Positions 59,824 through 64,000 of a stretch of DNA of 64,000 bases are shown here, piece by piece. The first letter of the stretch is position 1, and the number at the start of each line of letters is the position of its first letter. Under the pieces are notes generated by a model. The model was not told where the DNA came from. It saw only the letters and a list, made by a program, of their open reading frames with translations, and did not search any database. Origin of the DNA: Candidatus Hodarchaeota archaeon (GTDB lineage: Archaea > Asgardarchaeota > Heimdallarchaeia > Hodarchaeales > Hodarchaeaceae); assembly GCA_016839815.1 (NCBI GenBank), contig JAEOTM010000060.1:27738-91737 (forward strand). The letters are read 5' to 3'. The position numbers were made by a program, and so were the translations under genes.

Positions 59824-60834
59824 ATGGTTCTCTTAATTACTGGTGGTACAGGTTTAGTGGGAGGATTTTTGCTAGAAAAAATAGGAAAATCCCCTTCATT
59901 ATACGAGAAAGGGTGCCGTGTCATTGTACGTAATCCTGAAAGTAAGAAGAAGGTAGAAGAACTAGGATTAATTCCTATAAAAGCCGATTTAAATGATATC
60001 AATAGTTTAAAAGAAGCAATTTCAGATGTAACTACTGTTATCCACCTAGCAGCACGAGCGGATGATTGGGCATCTTGGAAAGAGCTCTACAAAGCTAACG
60101 TGGAAGGATTACAAAACCTGGTTTCTGTCTGTCGGGATGCAAATACTGACCCTTTTATATCCCACACAAGTTCTACAGGAGTCTATGGTCATTATATTCC
60201 AAGTTCACCCATAAAAGAAGATTTCCAGTTTAATCCCACCAGTATCTATCAGAAGAGTAAATATTACCAGGAAAAATATTTGTGGAAACTCAAAGATGAA
60301 GAGGGGTGGGATAATTTTAGTCTAGTAAGATCACCAAGTATAATAGGTCCAAGAGATACAAAAACCATCGGTGCAATTTTTAAGGCGGTATATGAACATA
60401 AATTTCCGATATTAAGAGGAGGAAAAATGTTTGCTACCTTTATTCATCCTGTCGATCTTATCACGGCTTTATTACTTTTAGACTCTTCTAAACCGCGTTC
60501 AAAAGGCCAAGCGTACAATATTAAGTCATTTGAGTGTAGAATGATCGACTTCTTAGAGTATATTGTAAAATTAGTGAAACCCATTAAACCTCCCTCCTCA
60601 ATGAATTATAGATTAGTGTATACCGTAGCAGTAGTCTCAGAAATTTATTCAAAATTATCAGGACGGAAAACCACTTTAAATCGGTATAGAGTAACAAAAT
60701 TTGCGAAATCTAGGCGTTATAATGACACAAAGATTAAAACTGAACTTAACTACAACCCAGAAAAAGATATGGAGACCACTTTAGATGAATCTTACGAATG
60801 GTTAACAAAAAATGGTCTTTTCCCACCCAATTAA
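59824..60834 (+). CDS. NAD-dependent epimerase/dehydratase (extended SDR)
   Basis: LITGGTGLVGGFLLEKI, VIHLAARADDW, STGVYGHY, YQKSKYYQEKYL. Confidence 0.93.
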   Translation: MVLLITGGTGLVGGFLLEKIGKSPSLYEKGCRVIVRNPESKKKVEELGLIPIKADLNDINSLKEAISDVTTVIHLAARADDWASWKELYKANVEGLQNLVSVCRDANTDPFISHTSSTGVYGHYIPSSPIKEDFQFNPTSIYQKSKYYQEKYLWKLKDEEGWDNFSLVRSPSIIGPRDTKTIGAIFKAVYEHKFPILRGGKMFATFIHPVDLITALLLLDSSKPRSKGQAYNIKSFECRMIDFLEYIVKLVKPIKPPSSMNYRLVYTVAVVSEIYSKLSGRKTTLNRYRVTKFAKSRRYNDTKIKTELNYNPEKDMETTLDESYEWLTKNGLFPPN

Positions 60835-60993
60835 TCCTCCTCAATTATTCTCAAAATCAGTTTTTTGGAAGTTTTCTTGATTTTTTTTTCAAAAGGTGAG
60901 GTAAAAATTCGGATATAAATAAAAAAGATCATTTCTTTAAACAAATCGAAATCTTATCATTACTGACGAAGCTAAAGCCGAAGGTACCTACTT

Positions 60994-61959
60994 ATGAGCG
61001 ATGTGAATTCCGATCCCCTGATTACGGCAAAGGTACTTTTAGTTGAGGATTCCAAAGATCACCAATTTTTGTTTGTAAAACAGCTCAATAATCTCGGAAT
61101 ACATAATATCACAATAAGTGAAACCGGAGAGAGGGCTGTTGAGAAGATTAAAGGAGATCCTGATTTTGATTTAATTTTGGTTGATTATAATCTACCTACT
61201 GGTCTTTCTGGTATTGATGTAATACGTGAGATAAGAAATTTGAATCCAGAAATTCCAATTGTAATGGTAACTGGTTTAGGTTCGGAGCAAATAGCCGTTC
61301 AGGCAATGAAATTAGGTATTCAAGACTATATTACGAAAGAAGATCTTCTCCAAACTGATCTTAGAGATATTATTGTTCCTCTTTTGCTAGAACATAATCT
61401 TCTACAGGAAACCGTTCTTGCTAAGCGATTGAAGACCGATCCGACTCAATTATCTATTTCAGTATTTAAATTTGGTCAAGTAGGTCCTGAACCTTACCTT
61501 ACTTCTCCTCTCCCATTTGAAAATGCTTTTGAGTCAGAACAGAATCGGGAGAGTTTTTTAGTTAAGCTTGGAACCCATTATATGTCAGCTACTGGAACTG
61601 GGCACAATTATGCTCAAGGTTTGTATGAATTACCAGTCCCAAGCACCCGATTCGATGCTGCAATTGGGGATAAAGATGGAAAGAGTCAGACACAGAATCC
61701 CTTTAGTAAGTATCATAGCTTAGTCTACGGATTCAGAATGACTGAGAAAGATCATTTTGATGAACGCATCAAACTCAATAACTCTATGAACTATGGTCTT
61801 GTGGTTGTGATATTTCCTATTCTCTATCGATCAATATTACCAAATAGAGCAGTAATTGAGAAACGGTTGAGTGAATTATTAAGCTCCTATCAAGATATGG
61901 AAGAATTAGACTTAGAGTTCCTAAAGCGAGCTCAAAATATCTTTCTTCTTTCATCGTAA
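60994..61959 (+). CDS. Response regulator: REC domain plus uncharacterised C-terminal domain
   Basis: AKVLLVEDSKDHQF, LILVDYNLPTGLSGIDVI, IVMVTGLGS, DYITKED; C-terminal about 170 aa not recognised. Confidence 0.9.
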   Translation: MSDVNSDPLITAKVLLVEDSKDHQFLFVKQLNNLGIHNITISETGERAVEKIKGDPDFDLILVDYNLPTGLSGIDVIREIRNLNPEIPIVMVTGLGSEQIAVQAMKLGIQDYITKEDLLQTDLRDIIVPLLLEHNLLQETVLAKRLKTDPTQLSISVFKFGQVGPEPYLTSPLPFENAFESEQNRESFLVKLGTHYMSATGTGHNYAQGLYELPVPSTRFDAAIGDKDGKSQTQNPFSKYHSLVYGFRMTEKDHFDERIKLNNSMNYGLVVVIFPILYRSILPNRAVIEKRLSELLSSYQDMEELDLEFLKRAQNIFLLSS

Positions 61960-62163
61960 AAGAAAATACTATCTATGAACTGTTTTCCCTTGTTAATTTG
62001 GATTTAATGTATCAGTACCTTTTTCTCTTCTTCCTCCATTAAACTGAGATATGTCAGGATTTAAATAATTTCATTCTTGGAGCGGTCCTCTTGACTGTAA
62101 CCATTGATTTAAATTCTGGAAAAAATTAAATAGGAAGTTCTTCCATGTTGTTTACACCGAGTT

Positions 62164-62919
62164 TTGATGAATATGAGCATATATGCAATAGAAACAAGGA
62201 ATTTGGTAAAATATTATAACAAAGGTAAGGTTAAAGCTGTCAATGGCCTTGATCTAAGGATAAAAAAAGGAGAAATATACGCTTTCATTGGAGCTAATGG
62301 CAGTGGAAAGACAACTACCATTGATATGCTATCAGGAGTGTTAATGCCAACTGCTGGAGAGATGAAAATTTGGGGAATGAGTCAACCAAAAAATCGTAAG
62401 CAGATTGCGAGCTATATTGGGATCGCTCCACAAGATTATGCTTTATATTTTGATCTAACAGTTTGGGAAAATATCACTTTTTTTGGGAAGTTATTCAGTC
62501 TAAGCAGAGAAGAAATCGAAAAGACTGGAAAAAATTTGCTTAAAATTCTCAACTTGAAAGAGAAGAAGAATGTGATTGCAGAACAATTATCGGGTGGAAT
62601 GAAGAGAAGATTAAGCATTGCTGTTGCACTAATTCACCAACCATCAATATTGCTTTTTGACGAAGCGACAGTGGGTGTCGATCCAGTACTCAGAGCATAT
62701 TTCTGGGACTATTTCAGGAAATTGCGAGATTCAGGTAAAACAATTCTCATAACCTCTCACGTTATGGATGAAGCTGAGAAAGCTGATAGGATTGGGTTGA
62801 TGAGGGAAGGATTGCTAATTGAAGAGGGAACACCTGCTGAACTGAAGCAAAAACATTCCGTAAATACCATCGAAGAGGTCTTTATTCATTTAAGTGGAGA
62901 TGAGAAAGTTGATGGATAA
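62164..62919 (+). CDS. ABC transporter ATP-binding protein
   Basis: IGANGSGKTTTIDMLSG, LSGGMKRRLSIAVALIHQPSILLFDEATVGVDP, ITSHVMDEAEKADRI. Confidence 0.96.
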   Translation: MMNMSIYAIETRNLVKYYNKGKVKAVNGLDLRIKKGEIYAFIGANGSGKTTTIDMLSGVLMPTAGEMKIWGMSQPKNRKQIASYIGIAPQDYALYFDLTVWENITFFGKLFSLSREEIEKTGKNLLKILNLKEKKNVIAEQLSGGMKRRLSIAVALIHQPSILLFDEATVGVDPVLRAYFWDYFRKLRDSGKTILITSHVMDEAEKADRIGLMREGLLIEEGTPAELKQKHSVNTIEEVFIHLSGDEKVDG

Positions 62920-64000
62920 GAGAACTCATAAAAAATTCTCTCTTGCTAGAAGTTTAGCCGTAACCGCAAGAATTCTCAAGCAATTTAGGAGAGATCGCAT
63001 AACTTTTGGTATGCTAGTTGCAATGCCAATTTTATTCATGTTCGTTTTTGGAACTACTCTCTCTGGTGACATCAAAAATGTACCCATATATCTTGAAAAT
63101 CTTGATGACGGTTTCATTAATCCTTTATCGCTTGAAGAGATAAATCTGGGAGAAGCAATATATGACGAATTACTACTTGATGATAGGGTTAGTATGAAAG
63201 TTGGTTCTTATCAAGATGGTAAAGATATGATAGATTCTGGTGAATTGGTGGCAGCAATTCATTTTGACAGTAATTTTACAACAGAGATGATATTGAATGG
63301 GAATGCAACAATAAAAATCTATATTGATGGAACAAAACCTCAAATTAAAGGGATAGTGTATGCTGCACTTTCAGATGCAATGCAGGTAGTTTTGGAGGGT
63401 AAGGGAATAATATTGGATGAAGAATTAGCCTTTGGAGGTGTCGAATTTTCTGGACTTGATGTAACTATTCCTGGGGTGATGGGTTATATTTTAACATTTC
63501 TGATATTACTGCTTTCAGTCTTGACCGTAATCAGGGAAGATATTGGTAAAACAAAATTGAGATTATTTACCACACCCCTCACGCCAGTAGAACGGATTTT
63601 GGGTTACGTTTCCGCACTGTCTTTGTTGGCAATGTTGGAAACTATCTTAGTTTTAGCAATTGCTATTTTTGGCTATGGAACTGTTATTCAGGGGAGTTTA
63701 TCACTTCTATTTTTTGCTGGATTCTTATATGGACTAGCAAATATTTTTCTAGCAATTTTTCTTAGTAACTTTGCTAAAAACGAATTTCAATCTGTACAGA
63801 TTGCAGTCTTGGTAGCTATTCCCTCTCTCGCGTTTTCTGGAATGATGATTCCGATGTCATCTTTACCACCAATCATTGCTAGTATGTCGAAATTCATACC
63901 CTTAACTTTTGCCATCACAATATTCGAGGGTATTATGCTCCGTGGTTGGGGATTTGAGGAATTAGCGTTTGAGTTTATACTGATAGCTGTCCTTACAATA
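62912..64000 (+). CDS. ABC-2 type transporter permease (3' truncated by window)
   Basis: ATG 62912 overlaps the ABC ATPase stop by 8 nt; frame reads MDKRTHKKFSLARSLAVTARILKQFRRDRITFGMLVAMPILFMFVFGTTLSGDIKNVPIYLENLDD... and runs off the window. Confidence 0.88.
   Translation, partial: MDKRTHKKFSLARSLAVTARILKQFRRDRITFGMLVAMPILFMFVFGTTLSGDIKNVPIYLENLDDGFINPLSLEEINLGEAIYDELLLDDRVSMKVGSYQDGKDMIDSGELVAAIHFDSNFTTEMILNGNATIKIYIDGTKPQIKGIVYAALSDAMQVVLEGKGIILDEELAFGGVEFSGLDVTIPGVMGYILTFLILLLSVLTVIREDIGKTKLRLFTTPLTPVERILGYVSALSLLAMLETILVLAIAIFGYGTVIQGSLSLLFFAGFLYGLANIFLAIFLSNFAKNEFQSVQIAVLVAIPSLAFSGMMIPMSSLPPIIASMSKFIPLTFAITIFEGIMLRGWGFEELAFEFILIAVLTI

Noticed and set aside
1-64000. CRISPR arrays, IS elements, prophage
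   Set aside because: No regularly spaced repeats, transposase/integrase or phage structural motifs seen by reading; a computed repeat search was not possible
1-64000. tRNA or rRNA genes
   Set aside because: GTTCGAATC-like strings found lie within coding sequences (for example near 37858) and lack a cloverleaf context; tRNAscan-SE would be decisive

Overview
64 kb, AT-rich, gene-dense chromosomal segment of an archaeon. Archaeal markers seen in the ORFs: Alba, CarS (CDP-archaeol synthesis), PCNA/RFC-S/RFC-L, isopentenyl phosphate kinase, Taw1/TYW1, RtcB plus archease. The WD40 and TPR proteins and the tail architectures are compatible with an Asgard-type lineage, but I cannot prove the lineage without phylogeny. 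I saw no rRNA, tRNA, CRISPR array, transposase, integrase or phage genes. Most of the window is housekeeping, interspersed with poorly characterised membrane, surface and signalling proteins. Best leads: (1) a CheW-like protein missed or truncated by ORF calling because it has no ATG/GTG/TTG start, lying in frame behind a nitroreductase and directly upstream of a histidine kinase (49.3-51.8 kb); (2) a response regulator with an uncharacterised, possibly longin/roadblock-like output domain (61.0 kb); (3) a compact cluster of a WD40 propeller, two multi-TM orphan proteins and an MFS protein, followed by an M48 protease with an extra C-terminal domain (37.7-45.8 kb); (4) complementary acidic (PCNA) and basic plus PIP-box (RFC-L) tails; (5) a bacterial-type NAD-dependent DNA ligase; (6) tandem paralogous small domains at 53.4-54.7 kb. 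All functional claims are from reading the sequence only; no database search was run.
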